DNA of 64,000 nucleotides from positions 186,001 through 250,000 of the forward strand of contig JBMDXK010000034.1 of assembly GCA_048594375.1 (NCBI GenBank), written 5' to 3'. The notes beneath the pieces were generated by a model. That model was not told where the DNA came from. It made no database searches and saw nothing but the letters and a program-made list of their open reading frames with translations. Shown here in pieces: positions 44,893 through 54,886 of this stretch; position 1 is the stretch's first letter, and every line of letters begins with the position of its first letter. The position numbers and the translations under genes were made by a program. Source of the DNA: JBMDXK01 sp048594375 (GTDB taxonomy: Bacteria; Pseudomonadota; Alphaproteobacteria; Rhizobiales; Methylopilaceae).

Positions 44893-45155
44893 TTCTTTGC
44901 GCTCTCCAACACTCCGGCTTTGGTGAGCGCACCCGATAAAAAATCGTTCTCCAGCGTCAATTCCCCAATCTTGGCGTGCAGGCTTTTGACATCAACCGCC
45001 CCCTCCAGCAATTGATCCTTGCATTGCTTGATCTGATTGGCGTGGACTTCAAACTGCTGTGACAGCTCTATCACCGTTTTCTCGCCCTTGATTGCCGCTA
45101 GCGCCACTTTCGCCTTAAACGCCGCACTGTGGTTACGTCTCGGTCTTCTCGTCAT
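44889..45155 (-). CDS. IS3-family OrfA
   Basis: 88 residues from the ATG at 45155. The helix-turn-helix is NHSAAFKAKVALAAIKGEKT, then ELSQQFEVHANQIKQ; normally a Trp follows (QW), here Cys. A C-terminal leucine zipper region (LHAKIGELTLENDFL) is present. In IS3 elements OrfA binds the ends and joins OrfB by frameshift. Confidence 0.82.
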   Translation of the reverse strand: MTRRPRRNHSAAFKAKVALAAIKGEKTVIELSQQFEVHANQIKQCKDQLLEGAVDVKSLHAKIGELTLENDFLSGALTKAGVLESAKK

Positions 45156-45449
45156 ATCTGACTCCTGTTTCTGGCAAAATGCCATCTTCAAAAGCCAAAA
45201 TCCACTTATCTCACCTGTTCAAATTCCTCAGACCACTTTTATATAGCGTGGTTAAGATAAAACGGTTATGTTTTTCGATCTATCGTCATGGTCGCACTTG
45301 TTACGACTATCCACGCCTTTTCTTTTCAAATAAATGGATGCATTATTCCTGTATTGGAAAACCATAAGAAAAAGAGCGTTCCAACACTCATTTTATGTGC
45401 TTCAGACTATATAGCTTCTAGTTGCAACAATCATTGTCTTGCAGAAATA

Positions 45450-45794
45450 TCACCACATATCCAGCGCAACGCGGGCTTCATCGGACATGCGGCTTTGATC
45501 CCACGGCGGGTCAAACACCATGGATACGGTAACGGTGCCAATACCGGCGACGGAGCTGACCGCATTTTCCACCCAGCCAGGCATTTCGGTCGCCACAGGA
45601 CACCCAGGAGCGGTGAGCGTCATATCAATGCTGATGTTGCGATCATCATCAATTTCAATTTTGTATATCAACCCCAGTTCATACACATCCACTGGTATTT
45701 CAGGATCATAAACCGTTTTTAACGCGGCTACGATGTCATCCGTGAGACGCTCAAGCTCTTCCGGTGGAAGGGTGCTGCTTGCGGTTTCTGTCAT
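45450..45794 (-). CDS. sufT: SUF-associated DUF59/MIP18-family protein
   Basis: 114 residues: IVAALKTVYDPEIPVDVYELGLIYKI (about 20-45), DMTLTAPGCPVATEMP with the reactive cysteine, and VFDPPWDQSRMSDEAR, diagnostic of the MIP18/SufT family assisting iron-sulfur cluster maturation. It follows sufS by 12 bases. Upstream sufBCD genes are not in the window. Confidence 0.92.
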   Translation of the reverse strand: MTETASSTLPPEELERLTDDIVAALKTVYDPEIPVDVYELGLIYKIEIDDDRNISIDMTLTAPGCPVATEMPGWVENAVSSVAGIGTVTVSMVFDPPWDQSRMSDEARVALDMW

Positions 45795-45806
45795 ATTTTT
45801 TTCCTC

Positions 45807-47057
45807 TTACGCAAACAATTGCTGCGTTTTTTCCAATCCTGCGGCCAGCATGTCAATTTCGTTGTGCGTATTGTACAAAGCAAACGATGCCCGACACGTG
45901 GACGTTACATTATAATGCGCCAGCAATGGTTGCGCACAATGCGTTCCTGCCCGCACAGCAATGCCCGAACGATCCAGCACCGTTGCGATATCGTGGGCAT
46001 GAATGCCTTCAAGAGCAAACGAGACAACCGCACCTTTGTGCGGTGCGTGGCCAAAAATTTTCAGGCCTTTAATAGCCGATAACCGTTCATGTGCATAGCG
46101 CAGCAATGCTTCCTCATGCCGGCAAACCGCCTCACGGTCAAGCGCCATCATGTATTCCAGCGACGCTCCCAGCGCGGCTGCTTCGGCAAAGGGGGGTGTT
46201 CCGGCTTCAAATTTTGCAGGCGCTGCGGCATAGGTCACCCGTTCACAGCTTACCTCGCCAATCATTTCCCCCCCCCCTTCGTAAGGGGGCAGCACATCGA
46301 GCCACTGTTGTTTTGCATAAAGGATACCAATGCCGGTCGGGCCATAAAGCTTATGACCTGTAGCAACATAAAAATCCACACCCAGATCCTGCACATCAAC
46401 GGGAAAATGCACCGCCGCCTGTGATCCATCGGCCAACACCGGAATGCCTTGCGCGTGCGCCAGAGCGACAATCTCTTTCAGTGGCGTGATTGTACCAAGC
46501 ACATTCGACATGTGCGTGATGGCTACAAGCTTTACTTCCGGCGTAAGCAGCCGCTTGAAATGTTCCATATCCAGCGCGCCGTATTCATCAACCATTGCCC
46601 AGCGCAACACAGCACCTTTGCGCTCGCGCAGAAAATGCCACGGCACAATGTTGGAATGATGCTCCATGAGCGAAAGAACAATGGCATCACCCTCGCCGAT
46701 TCGAGCGCCAAAAGCATTTGCAATGGCGTTTATCGCGCCGGTTGCCGAACGGGTGAAAATAATTTCATCCGTTGATGCGGCATTCAGGAATCGGCGCGTG
46801 GTCTGGCGTGCATTTTCATACCCTTCGGTAGCCGCATTGGCCAGAAAATGCAGCCCGCGATGCACATTGGCGTAGTTTTCGGCATAGGCTTTGTGCATGG
46901 CATCCAGCATTGCCTGAGGTTTTTGTGCAGAGGCCGCATTATCCAGATACACGAGCGGTTTTCCATAAACCTCTCGGCGAAGTATAGGAAAGTCGCTGCG
47001 AATCTTTTCCAGATCCAGCGCCATTACCGGCGTTGCAGGAGCCACAAGCTGGGACAT
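45807..47057 (-). CDS. sufS: SUF-type cysteine desulfurase
   Basis: 416 residues from the ATG at 47057. PLP lysine in YVATGHKLYGPTGIG, active cysteine in RAGTHCAQPLL, and the N-terminal FPILRREVYGKPLVYLDNAASAQKP (split about 15-40). It supplies sulfur for Fe-S clusters. The segment PPYEGGGEMIGE is coded through an uninterrupted run of ten G (46268-46277), an unusual homopolymer in an essential gene. Operon with sufT. Confidence 0.95.
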   Translation of the reverse strand: MSQLVAPATPVMALDLEKIRSDFPILRREVYGKPLVYLDNAASAQKPQAMLDAMHKAYAENYANVHRGLHFLANAATEGYENARQTTRRFLNAASTDEIIFTRSATGAINAIANAFGARIGEGDAIVLSLMEHHSNIVPWHFLRERKGAVLRWAMVDEYGALDMEHFKRLLTPEVKLVAITHMSNVLGTITPLKEIVALAHAQGIPVLADGSQAAVHFPVDVQDLGVDFYVATGHKLYGPTGIGILYAKQQWLDVLPPYEGGGEMIGEVSCERVTYAAAPAKFEAGTPPFAEAAALGASLEYMMALDREAVCRHEEALLRYAHERLSAIKGLKIFGHAPHKGAVVSFALEGIHAHDIATVLDRSGIAVRAGTHCAQPLLAHYNVTSTCRASFALYNTHNEIDMLAAGLEKTQQLFA

Positions 47058-47139
47058 CACATATTTACCTGTTTTGTTGAAGCGCTACACTAGCGAACAT
47101 TAAAACATTATTCCAGCCCCAAACTGAATACAAAACAGA

Positions 47140-50100
47140 TCACTGCCATATATTGGACTGCGGTCTGCCTACTGTATCATAAAAAGCATTGAAATTCTGG
47201 CTGTCTGGTTCAAGCAATTTCTCAAATCGTCCAATTTGCTGCTCAATCACATCATCGTATTCCGGCGTATTTGCTTCTCCGGATGCATCATGAAATTGCT
47301 CTCGAATGCGTTCCAGTTTTTCAATCTGCTCCTCAATCGCTTCTTGTTCCGGTGTCTTTTCAGGCTGAGGCGCAGGTTCAGGTGAGGGTTTTTCTGGTGC
47401 AGAATCAGGATCCGTACCATCGGGTTCACCAGGGGTGCCATTGTCTGGCGTTTCATCAGCAGGCGCATTGTCCTCTACAGGATTCCCCTGCTCTTCTTCA
47501 TTATCTTTATTTTTTTCCTGCTCGATCAGGTTTGGAATGGCAATACCCAGCGGCACGCCCAGCGCACCCAGAAGCACCAAGGGTAAAAGAACTTTGTTGC
47601 GCTTTAAAAATCCCGGTACGCTCCGGATATCGTGACCAATCGCATCAACGTGTTTGTCACCAACAACGTCTTCCCATTCTTTTTCACGATTTTGAAGTTG
47701 AACTTCAAGATTGGCTATATCCGCTTCCAGTTTATTTTTTTCTGCATTGTTTACAGGGTCTTGCAGATCACGCTTTTTAGTAGTGATCTCTTCACGGGTT
47801 TCCTGGATTTTCACATCCATTGCATTGATTTTATTCAGCCATGCGGATTGCCCATAGACTTCCATCATAATGCCGCGTACTTTTTGATAGCGCTCGCCTC
47901 CATCTTCCAAAAGATCATCGGCGAGATAGTCTTTGCCTGAAATGGCCATAACGTCATCACCGTGACTGTGGCCGTGGCTGTGGCTGTGGCCATGACTGTG
48001 GTCATGATCCGATGCTTCATGCGCTTTCATTTCTGTTTTGAGGGTTGTCCCGCGGCGCAAAAAGGTCAGTTCGCGCATCAAGTCATCAACCCGTTTGATA
48101 AATTCATGCTGGTTCACATTTCCAACGGCAAGATCACTTTGCGCCTGTTTTACATCCTTAATAAAGACATTGAGATTTGAAGCAGTTACGGATAGCTCTT
48201 CCAGTTCTTTCACTTGATTGGTCGTGAACACTGTAATGGCGTCTGTCACGGCTTTGGTTTCATCCGCCGCAGCATCAGCAACGTCACTGCGCACAGCAGA
48301 ACCACCCTCGCCTGCATTATTCTCATTATCCCACCCATCATCGGCCGAATTTTCTCGGACAACTTTAATTTGTTCCAGCAATGAATCTTGCAAAACAGCA
48401 TTATTTTTATGCAGTGCTTGCGCATTTTCCAGCATGAAATCCAAAACCTCGCTTTGGTTATCCTCGCGGGATAATACTTCTGCCAGCTTGGTTTTCGTTG
48501 TATCAGGCGTTGTCTCTGCAAACACTTCTTTGCGTTTATCGGATGCTTTGCTGTCGCTGAATGTTGTGAGCAAAGTTCCCATGTAAGCAGCGCGGGATTT
48601 GGCCGCTGCCGGGAAGTGACGCGCGCCGGACTTTGTGGTGTCCACAATCGTGGCCCATTGACCATCCGGCTGGTAAAGCGCGCCAGCCTCATCACGGTCG
48701 CCCAGATGCAATGTCTTGTCAAAATTTTTAACGCCGTCCATCATGGAGGCTACGAAAGCTTGATCCGCATTATCCCTGTTGCGCGCACCTTCCAGCACTT
48801 CTGCGCGGAGCTTTTCACCTTCAAGCCGCCCTAAGCTAATATCTGCACCTATCAGCAGATTGCGTTTTACTTCCGGTAAATCCGTGAACGGGTTCTGATA
48901 TTTTGCATAATCGCCCATTTTGTCGTGCATGGTGAGAAAGGTTTTTGCACCTTTCATCATCAAGGTTGAAGAACTCAGCATCCCGAAAAGAAATGCAATC
49001 CCCGCCGGTGTGGTTATCAGTGAACCAAAACCACCCAGCGCCGCTCCTTTGATGATCATGCTGGCAGCACCCAGCAGAGCATAACCCACTGCACCGGATG
49101 TAAACTGATCCACATCGGAATTGCTTCTTTTAATTTGTTTTTCACGATAGGTTGTTTTTTCCATCATGATGGCGCGCGCATCAATAATACGCTCGATATC
49201 GTCTGGACTGAAACTCTTTTCCTTCGATAATTCCTGCCTTATATCGGCATCCGAGCGCTGCAAAACCTCTCCGAGATGCTGCACACGGGAAAGCATGGTT
49301 GCGGCCTTCTTGCCAAACTGATGCCCCAGAAACGCTGCGAAAATACCCGCCAGAGGGGCAAGCACGGTGGTTGTTGCACCGACAGCACTGGCAGCCGTGG
49401 CCGCCGATCCGCTGATCGTGGCAGCATTGATACCGTGTTGGCCTGCAATAATCACTTTTGCAAGCAACGGCGGCACGGTCGATCCTAAAATAGCGCCGCC
49501 GGAAAGTGCAGAACCCAGCCCCATGCGTCCATCGGTTTTGTTCAAAACAGAACCAAGCTCCAGTGAGCTCACATGCATGTGCAACTTTAGCAGATCTTGC
49601 CGAATATGTTCGCGCGCTTCAGGATCAAGGGAATCAGATTTTAAGGCAGTGTTTAATTTTTGAATTGAATCATGCGTATCCTGAATATACTGCCGGAAAA
49701 CTTTTTTCATCTTGCTGGCGTGGATAGCAGAATGGATACCTTCCTTAATCGCAAAATAAGCGAGTAAAGGCATAACAGCACCGGAAATAGAGGCACTGAA
49801 CACCATGTCGCCCACACCTGCGGGGTGCGCCCCTTCTCCCAGATGATGCCACGGATCGGTTCTTAACCCAACAACATCCGCTTCAAACGGGCCAGTAAAT
49901 CCACCCGCAGCACTGTTGCCCGCCTGCGAAAGGCTTTTAATCAGAATATAGATGGAGTGAACGGCCTCATCGATATCGAGAATAAGGCCGCCGTGATCAT
50001 GGCCATGTTCATCCAGCGGTTTGACATAAATTTTATCGTTGACGTGCTCAATCTTGATCTGATCGGTGCCAAGCTCTTTTTTCATTCTGGCAAGAAATGC

Positions 50101-50661
50101 TTCATCGGTTTCAATATTCTTCAGCCAGCCTTCTGAAACCATTTGGTTGTGAAATGCCTTTTTATCAACATTTCCATTATCATCACGCAATTCTTTATAA
50201 ATCTGGACAGCACGCTGCACCGCAGTGGCCGTTCCTTCGTGTGAGATGCCTGTGCTTTCAAAAAAAGTCTCTATCTGTTGGGTGGCGTTGCTCGCCTGTT
50301 CCGGAGTAACCTGCCCACCTTCACTGTTGCCTGTTGCCTTACGGAGAGGAATTTCCAGTGCATCAGCTTGCGTGATAACAGCTCTGGCCTGATGATTGTC
50401 ACCATATTGTTCTGTAGCCTCACGCCATAACTGTAATGGACTATCCTGCTGTCCATTTCCTTCACTCATATTTCGTGTGCGGGCATGTTCCTGTTGGACA
50501 AGACTCTCTATTCTGCCATGAAAAGCCATCGCTGATGGCGGCTTTCCTGCGGCCATTCTTGCAGCGGCAGTGGTCAAATTTACACTGCCTCCAGACTTCG
50601 AAGCATCCAATACAAACGGAGCATTTACAGAATGCGCTCGGGAAATTGCTGGAGAAACCAC
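47140..50661 (-). CDS. Very large membrane/coiled-coil protein, possible secreted effector
   Basis: 1173 residues from a GTG at 50661 (TAAGGT upstream). Ser/Ala-rich N-terminus without a Sec signal, several Ala/Gly-rich hydrophobic stretches in the middle (about 275-300, 390-450 and 525-580), long charged helices, and a His-rich run HDHSHGHSHSHGHSHGDD near residue 900 that could bind metal. A final membrane segment (LLPLVLLGALGVPLGIAI) near 1030 is followed by an acidic Pro/Glu/Asp-rich tail and a last coiled coil. I recognise no family. The layout is reminiscent of type III or IV translocated effectors or of large inner-membrane organisers, but this is inference. Confidence 0.75.
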   Translation of the reverse strand: MVSPAISRAHSVNAPFVLDASKSGGSVNLTTAAARMAAGKPPSAMAFHGRIESLVQQEHARTRNMSEGNGQQDSPLQLWREATEQYGDNHQARAVITQADALEIPLRKATGNSEGGQVTPEQASNATQQIETFFESTGISHEGTATAVQRAVQIYKELRDDNGNVDKKAFHNQMVSEGWLKNIETDEAFLARMKKELGTDQIKIEHVNDKIYVKPLDEHGHDHGGLILDIDEAVHSIYILIKSLSQAGNSAAGGFTGPFEADVVGLRTDPWHHLGEGAHPAGVGDMVFSASISGAVMPLLAYFAIKEGIHSAIHASKMKKVFRQYIQDTHDSIQKLNTALKSDSLDPEAREHIRQDLLKLHMHVSSLELGSVLNKTDGRMGLGSALSGGAILGSTVPPLLAKVIIAGQHGINAATISGSAATAASAVGATTTVLAPLAGIFAAFLGHQFGKKAATMLSRVQHLGEVLQRSDADIRQELSKEKSFSPDDIERIIDARAIMMEKTTYREKQIKRSNSDVDQFTSGAVGYALLGAASMIIKGAALGGFGSLITTPAGIAFLFGMLSSSTLMMKGAKTFLTMHDKMGDYAKYQNPFTDLPEVKRNLLIGADISLGRLEGEKLRAEVLEGARNRDNADQAFVASMMDGVKNFDKTLHLGDRDEAGALYQPDGQWATIVDTTKSGARHFPAAAKSRAAYMGTLLTTFSDSKASDKRKEVFAETTPDTTKTKLAEVLSREDNQSEVLDFMLENAQALHKNNAVLQDSLLEQIKVVRENSADDGWDNENNAGEGGSAVRSDVADAAADETKAVTDAITVFTTNQVKELEELSVTASNLNVFIKDVKQAQSDLAVGNVNQHEFIKRVDDLMRELTFLRRGTTLKTEMKAHEASDHDHSHGHSHSHGHSHGDDVMAISGKDYLADDLLEDGGERYQKVRGIMMEVYGQSAWLNKINAMDVKIQETREEITTKKRDLQDPVNNAEKNKLEADIANLEVQLQNREKEWEDVVGDKHVDAIGHDIRSVPGFLKRNKVLLPLVLLGALGVPLGIAIPNLIEQEKNKDNEEEQGNPVEDNAPADETPDNGTPGEPDGTDPDSAPEKPSPEPAPQPEKTPEQEAIEEQIEKLERIREQFHDASGEANTPEYDDVIEQQIGRFEKLLEPDSQNFNAFYDTVGRPQSNIWQ

Positions 50662-51473
50662 AGTTTTAACCTTAAACTCTTGAAAATTCCTCCTCTTAGT
50701 AAAGAATTAAATCATGAAATCAAGCTAAAACAACTTCTTTAGAATTTTTATAAAAAATAATCAGACTAAATTATATTTATTCTAATTTAACGAATACACA
50801 TAATTAAAATAAATTATATGTAAATAATTTAATTGAAATTACAGATCAAAAACACTTATATAAGTTATATATATAAATACTATGATAAATAATTTTTTTA
50901 TTCTAGATGATATCTTAGTGAAATAAACTTTTACAATAAGGTATGTTATATCATAACATATTGTGCTTTTTGATTGTTTATAAAATGCTGCGGCTATCGA
51001 GAAAAATTTAATTTTAAAAACTGTGGACACACCTAAAAAATCTTCTCCCCGAATTATGTGTGTTCATTTTAAACAATCACGAGGAATAAGATTTTTTAAA
51101 AGACGGAAGCCCTCTCTTGTATTTTGATGTAAAGGATCCAAAAAAACAGCCTTTTTTATAAATTAAACTGTTCTTGTGTTTTTAGCCGATTAAATCCAAT
51201 AGTATGTGCCATCGTTTCATTTTACATTCTATTATCAAAGATTTTTTATACACAATTACTTAATTATAAGCATGAGTACATTTGATTATTTTTCTTTACA
51301 CATATGTATTCTTCAATTTACTACAATCAAGAATGTGTAACTGCATTTTAATTGGCTGCTATACATCTCATCTTGTTGCTTCATTTTTTGGGAATTCTGC
51401 CTTGCTGTGTCAAAATATATTTTTTGGCTTGTGTTTTCGTTCTCTACCACATTATTCCACTTGCATTTGTACT
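50662..51473. other. AT-rich gap without recognisable genes
   Basis: Strongly AT-rich, with many stops in all frames. The few short frames contain only low-complexity Ile/Phe/Lys sequence and no ribosome-binding sites. It may hold the promoter of the large gene at 47140-50661 or be the remains of lost genes. Confidence 0.4.
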
Positions 51474-51474
51474 C

Positions 51475-51503
51475 TTGACACCCGGAAATTCGCACCATCA
51501 AAT
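51475..51503 (+). promoter_or_regulatory. Probable promoter of the entericidin-like gene
   Basis: TTGACA (51475-51480), a 17-base spacer and TCAAAT (51498-51503), about 70 bases before the start codon. The -35 is perfect; the -10 matches TATAAT at four of six. Confidence 0.45.
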
Positions 51504-51576
51504 ATCTGACTAGAAAGCTGGCGAATAGACTATTCAGCCGTTTTTTATTTGCAAATGACATATTGGAGTAAAGATC

Positions 51577-51735
51577 ATGAAAAACAGCATTATAAATATT
51601 TCCCTTGTTCTTATGATGGTTGGGCTGGTTTCTGGCTGCGCGAATACAATTCGCGGAATTGGCCAAGATGGTGCCAATACTGTTCATGCAACAAAAAATG
51701 CAGGTAATAATGTTGGTAGGGCGGTAAGCCGTTAA
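51577..51735 (+). CDS. Entericidin-like small lipoprotein
   Basis: 52 residues from ATG 51577 behind TTGGAG. Signal peptide with lipobox VSGC, then CANTIRGIGQDG, the hallmark of the entericidin A/B family, then a Gly/Asn-rich short tail. Entericidins are membrane lipoproteins; in E. coli ecnA/ecnB encode a small antidote/toxin pair expressed in stationary phase. Here only one gene is seen. The hairpin at 51749-51792 directly downstream probably terminates it. Confidence 0.85.
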   Translation: MKNSIINISLVLMMVGLVSGCANTIRGIGQDGANTVHATKNAGNNVGRAVSR

Positions 51736-51748
51736 GCGCAGTGAACTA

Positions 51749-51919
51749 TATAGCCTAAAACATATAAAAGCAATTACATGTTTTAGGCTATAAGTCATTG
51801 TTTTTCCGCAGAGTTTTTAGCTTTTCCGGATGTTGGTTCACAAGCAGCCAGCAAAACTGCTTATAGGGTAATGCGGAGCAGTAAAAACCCATCCACTTTT
51901 GCTGAAATTGCTATAATTG
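51749..51919. repeat. Dispersed AAGTCTTTGTTT element, copy 4
   Basis: Perfect 15-base arms TATAGCCTAAAACAT and ATGTTTTAGGCTATA (51749-51763, 51778-51792), followed by AGTCATTGTTTTT, CCGCAGAGTTTTTAGC (51806-51821) and, after an insertion of about 75 bases, TTTTGCTGAAATTGCTATAA (51897-51916). The largest copy. Its first hairpin doubles as terminator for the entericidin-like gene. Confidence 0.6.
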
Positions 51920-52039
51920 AAATGAATAGCAAAAGCAGAACTATTTTATTATTTTTCTGATCTAAAGCTTTGTGTTATTTTAAATTTTTGCTTTTAGTAA
52001 CCCGCCACGGTGTCTCAACTCAGGTTTATCCGGCTTGTT

Positions 52040-52246
52040 TTAAGGCATTACAGAAAGTGCCATTGCCAATATCATTATATTAATGCCAATGAACTGAACC
52101 ATTTTTAAGCTAAATAAAAATTGAAGTGGTTTTTGCATCATCCAATCTATAAAGTCGGTTTCATCCTGCACTCCATCCTTAAGGGCAAGCAAAGTTGGAA
52201 GTATTAACAATCCAAACCCAAGAGTGAAAAAATTTATTAACGTCAT
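52040..52246 (-). CDS. Small two-helix membrane protein (tentative)
   Basis: 68 residues with two hydrophobic segments (FFTLGFGLLILPTLLAL and VQFIGINIMILAMALSVM) around a short polar loop DGVQDETDFIDWMMQ. The ATG at 52246 lacks a clear ribosome-binding site. It could be a small inner-membrane protein or a chance frame; the alternation of hydrophobic and charged parts favours the first. Confidence 0.4.
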   Translation of the reverse strand: MTLINFFTLGFGLLILPTLLALKDGVQDETDFIDWMMQKPLQFLFSLKMVQFIGINIMILAMALSVMP

Positions 52247-52454
52247 ACAACTGACTGCAAGTAGGATGCTGCTTTATACACTATGCCGAAAACACATTTT
52301 TATTATTGAAATATTTTATTTAATTTATAGCGCTAATAATAATGTTATGCCATTTGCGCTATAAATAATTATGCCCTGCTTATTTTTTACCAAATGTAAT
52401 TATCATTTCATTTGGTAACAAGATATAGTTCAAAATTAAATTATTTAACTAAAC

Positions 52455-53810
52455 CTATTCAATATCAAGATTATCTGCTTCCAGAGACTGCTCCAGCCAA
52501 TGAATATCGTATTCACCAATCTGTATATCACGATTGCGTATAAGTGCGCGAAACAGTGGCAATGTTGTTTCAATGCCATCAACCACAAATTCATCTAACG
52601 CGCGGCGTAAGCGCATTAAGCATTCGGTACGATTTCGCCCATGGACAATCAGCTTGCCAGCAAGACTATCGTAATATGGGGGAATAACATAACCTTGGTA
52701 GGCTGCGGAATCCACACGAACACCCAAGCCACCCGGAACATGCCATTGACCTATTCGACCCGGAGAAGGTCGAAAATTCTTTGGGTTTTCTGCGTTTACA
52801 CGGCACTCAATTGCATGGCCTCGCAAAATAACATCATTTTGGGTGAATGAGAGCGCTGCCCCACCGGCAATCCGAATTTGCTCGTTGACCAAGTCGATGC
52901 CTGTAATCATTTCCGTTACAGGATGCTCTACCTGAATGCGGGTATTCATTTCGATGAAATAAAACTCCCCATTCTCATAAAGAAACTCGATTGTGCCTAC
53001 ACCCAGATATTTCAAATCAGCCATAGCATTGGCAACAATCATACCGATACGGTTGCGTTCATCCGGATTAAGAGCGGGGGATGGCGCTTCTTCCCAGACT
53101 TTCTGGTGACGACGCTGCAACGAACAGTCACGCTCCCCCAAATGAACAGCATTGCCTTTTCCATCACCAATAACTTGAATTTCGATGTGTCTGGGCTTGG
53201 AGAGGTATTTTTCCAGATAGACGGCGTCATCTCCAAAAGCAGCCTTGGCTTCCGAGCGTGCAGTAGAAAGAGCAGAAGACAATTCAGTAGCATCCATAGC
53301 CACCTTCATACCGCGCCCACCGCCACCGGCTGCGGCTTTCACCAGAACCGGAAAACCAATTTCATGAGCAACCCTGTGCGCTTCAGCATCATCCGTAATG
53401 CCGCCCTCGGAACCGGGAACAACCGGAATTCCGAGACGCTTTACGGTCTGCTTTGCAGCAATTTTATCTCCCATAATGCGAATGTGTTCCGCCTTGGGGC
53501 CAATAAATGCGATGTTATGTTCTTCCAGGATTTCTGCAAAACGTGCATTTTCTGATAAAAATCCATATCCGGGATGCACCGCATCAGCACCCGTGATTTC
53601 GCACGCAGCAAGCAATTGCGGAATATTGAGATAGCTATCGCGAGCAGCAGCAGGGCCAATACAGACAGTTTCATCAGCCAGTTTGACGTGCATTGCGTCA
53701 GCATCTGCGGTGGAATGTACCGCAACAGTGGCAATTCCGAGCTCTTTACATGCCCGTAGAACGCGCAGTGCGATTTCACCACGATTGGCAATCAATACCT
53801 TGTCAAACAT
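52455..53810 (-). CDS. accC: Acetyl-CoA carboxylase, biotin carboxylase subunit
   Basis: 451 residues. [20 protein letters not shown] start, ATP-grasp glycine loop [29 protein letters not shown], and the catalytic [14 protein letters not shown] segment. It carboxylates biotin on AccB using ATP and bicarbonate, the first step of fatty acid synthesis. Third gene of aroQ-accB-accC; 15 bases behind accB. Confidence 0.97.
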   Translation of the reverse strand: MFDKVLIANRGEIALRVLRACKELGIATVAVHSTADADAMHVKLADETVCIGPAAARDSYLNIPQLLAACEITGADAVHPGYGFLSENARFAEILEEHNIAFIGPKAEHIRIMGDKIAAKQTVKRLGIPVVPGSEGGITDDAEAHRVAHEIGFPVLVKAAAGGGGRGMKVAMDATELSSALSTARSEAKAAFGDDAVYLEKYLSKPRHIEIQVIGDGKGNAVHLGERDCSLQRRHQKVWEEAPSPALNPDERNRIGMIVANAMADLKYLGVGTIEFLYENGEFYFIEMNTRIQVEHPVTEMITGIDLVNEQIRIAGGAALSFTQNDVILRGHAIECRVNAENPKNFRPSPGRIGQWHVPGGLGVRVDSAAYQGYVIPPYYDSLAGKLIVHGRNRTECLMRLRRALDEFVVDGIETTLPLFRALIRNRDIQIGEYDIHWLEQSLEADNLDIE

Positions 53811-53825
53811 ACAATCCGCCTGAAG

Positions 53826-54269
53826 TTATTCGATCACAACGAGAGGTTCACCAAATTCCACGGGAGTACCGTCTTCAATGAGAATTTGGGTAACCGTACC
53901 ACTTTTAGGAGCAGGAATGGCGTTCATGGTTTTCATGGCTTCGACAATCAAGAGTGTTTGCCCCTGCTTTACCACTGTCCCAACATCAATAAAGGGACGC
54001 GCACCCGGTTCTGGAGCCAGATAAGCAGTACCAACCATGGGAGACGGCACAGCATTAGAATTTTTCTTTTCGGCCACCGGCGCATGTGCAGGCGCGGCAA
54101 CCGCAGCAGCCGGGGCAGCAACACTGACGGGTGCAGCAATATTGAGCGTCCGAGCAACGCGGATCCGCAGATCATCGTGCTCTATTTCAATTTCTGAAAG
54201 TTCTGTTTCTTTTAGAAGCTTGGCAAGCTCCCGGATCATATCATGATCAATGCCGCGTTCTTTCGACAT
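53826..54269 (-). CDS. accB: Biotin carboxyl carrier protein of acetyl-CoA carboxylase
   Basis: 147 residues: an N-terminal helical part, an Ala/Pro-rich flexible linker (about 48-75) and the biotinyl domain with the modified lysine in [10 protein letters not shown]. It carries biotin between AccC and the carboxyltransferase. The gene starts five bases after aroQ, so translation is probably coupled. Confidence 0.97.
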   Translation of the reverse strand: MSKERGIDHDMIRELAKLLKETELSEIEIEHDDLRIRVARTLNIAAPVSVAAPAAAVAAPAHAPVAEKKNSNAVPSPMVGTAYLAPEPGARPFIDVGTVVKQGQTLLIVEAMKTMNAIPAPKSGTVTQILIEDGTPVEFGEPLVVIE

Positions 54270-54274
54270 GCAGG

Positions 54275-54742
54275 TTAAACTCCTGATAAAGATGTGTTAT
54301 TGCTGGCTAAAATACGGGCAATGCCATCAATGGCCAATTCGTAACCGTACGCTCCGAAGCCAGCAACAATGCCACTGGCTACGGGGGAAATATAAGAATG
54401 CCGCCTGAAATCTTCCCGTGCATGAATATTAGAGAGATGTACCTCAATAACGGGCAGATCGACAGCCTTCATTGCATCAAGCAGAGCAATGGAAGTATGC
54501 GTAAAAGCAGCAGGATTAATGATAATACCGGCGGCTTTGTGTGCGTGCGCTTCATGAATCCAGTCAACAAGTATCCCTTCATGGTTCGACTGCCGAAACT
54601 CCACCGTGTAACCATGGGCTGCGGCGCGCGCACGGGCTGACTGCTCAACATCAGCCAGAGTCTGACTTCCATAAATTTCAGGCTCCCGCTTTCCAAGCAG
54701 GTTCAGATTCGGGCCATTGAGAATATAAAGGATCGGACTCAT
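54275..54742 (-). CDS. aroQ: 3-dehydroquinate dehydratase, type II
   Basis: 155 residues. [19 protein letters not shown], the catalytic Tyr in that stretch, [17 protein letters not shown] and [14 protein letters not shown] are diagnostic of the dodecameric type II enzyme. Third step of the shikimate pathway. The order aroQ-accB-accC is conserved across many proteobacteria. Confidence 0.97.
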   Translation of the reverse strand: MSPILYILNGPNLNLLGKREPEIYGSQTLADVEQSARARAAAHGYTVEFRQSNHEGILVDWIHEAHAHKAAGIIINPAAFTHTSIALLDAMKAVDLPVIEVHLSNIHAREDFRRHSYISPVASGIVAGFGAYGYELAIDGIARILASNNTSLSGV

Positions 54743-54886
54743 GAAAACCTGACAATGTATTACTAAGGCTTGCTTTATAGGCGGCTCTTACAAAAATTAA
54801 AAGTCTTTTCATGGAAATTGGCTGCAAACCTTCCACAATTTTTTATTAAATGGACTTTGTATATGTTCTTAAAAGCCAGACAACCA

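Larger units (their letters stand above)
44053..45209 (-). mobile_element. IS3-family insertion sequence, decaying
   Basis: The ends show an inverted repeat ATAAGTGGTTTTGGC (44053-44067), matched with one base inserted by GCCAAAATCCACTTAT (45194-45209). It contains orfA and orfB on the minus strand with the usual four-base overlap. No target-site duplication is recognisable. It carries inactivating changes in orfB, so it is probably immobile. Confidence 0.7.

Noticed and set aside
50839..51509. Short frames in the AT-rich gap
   Set aside because: Low-complexity Ile/Phe/Lys content, no start signals and no resemblance to known proteins.
51313..51798. Minus-strand frame of 161 codons over the entericidin-like gene
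   Set aside because: It is antisense to a gene with a lipobox, family motif and good ribosome-binding site, and has no domain of its own.
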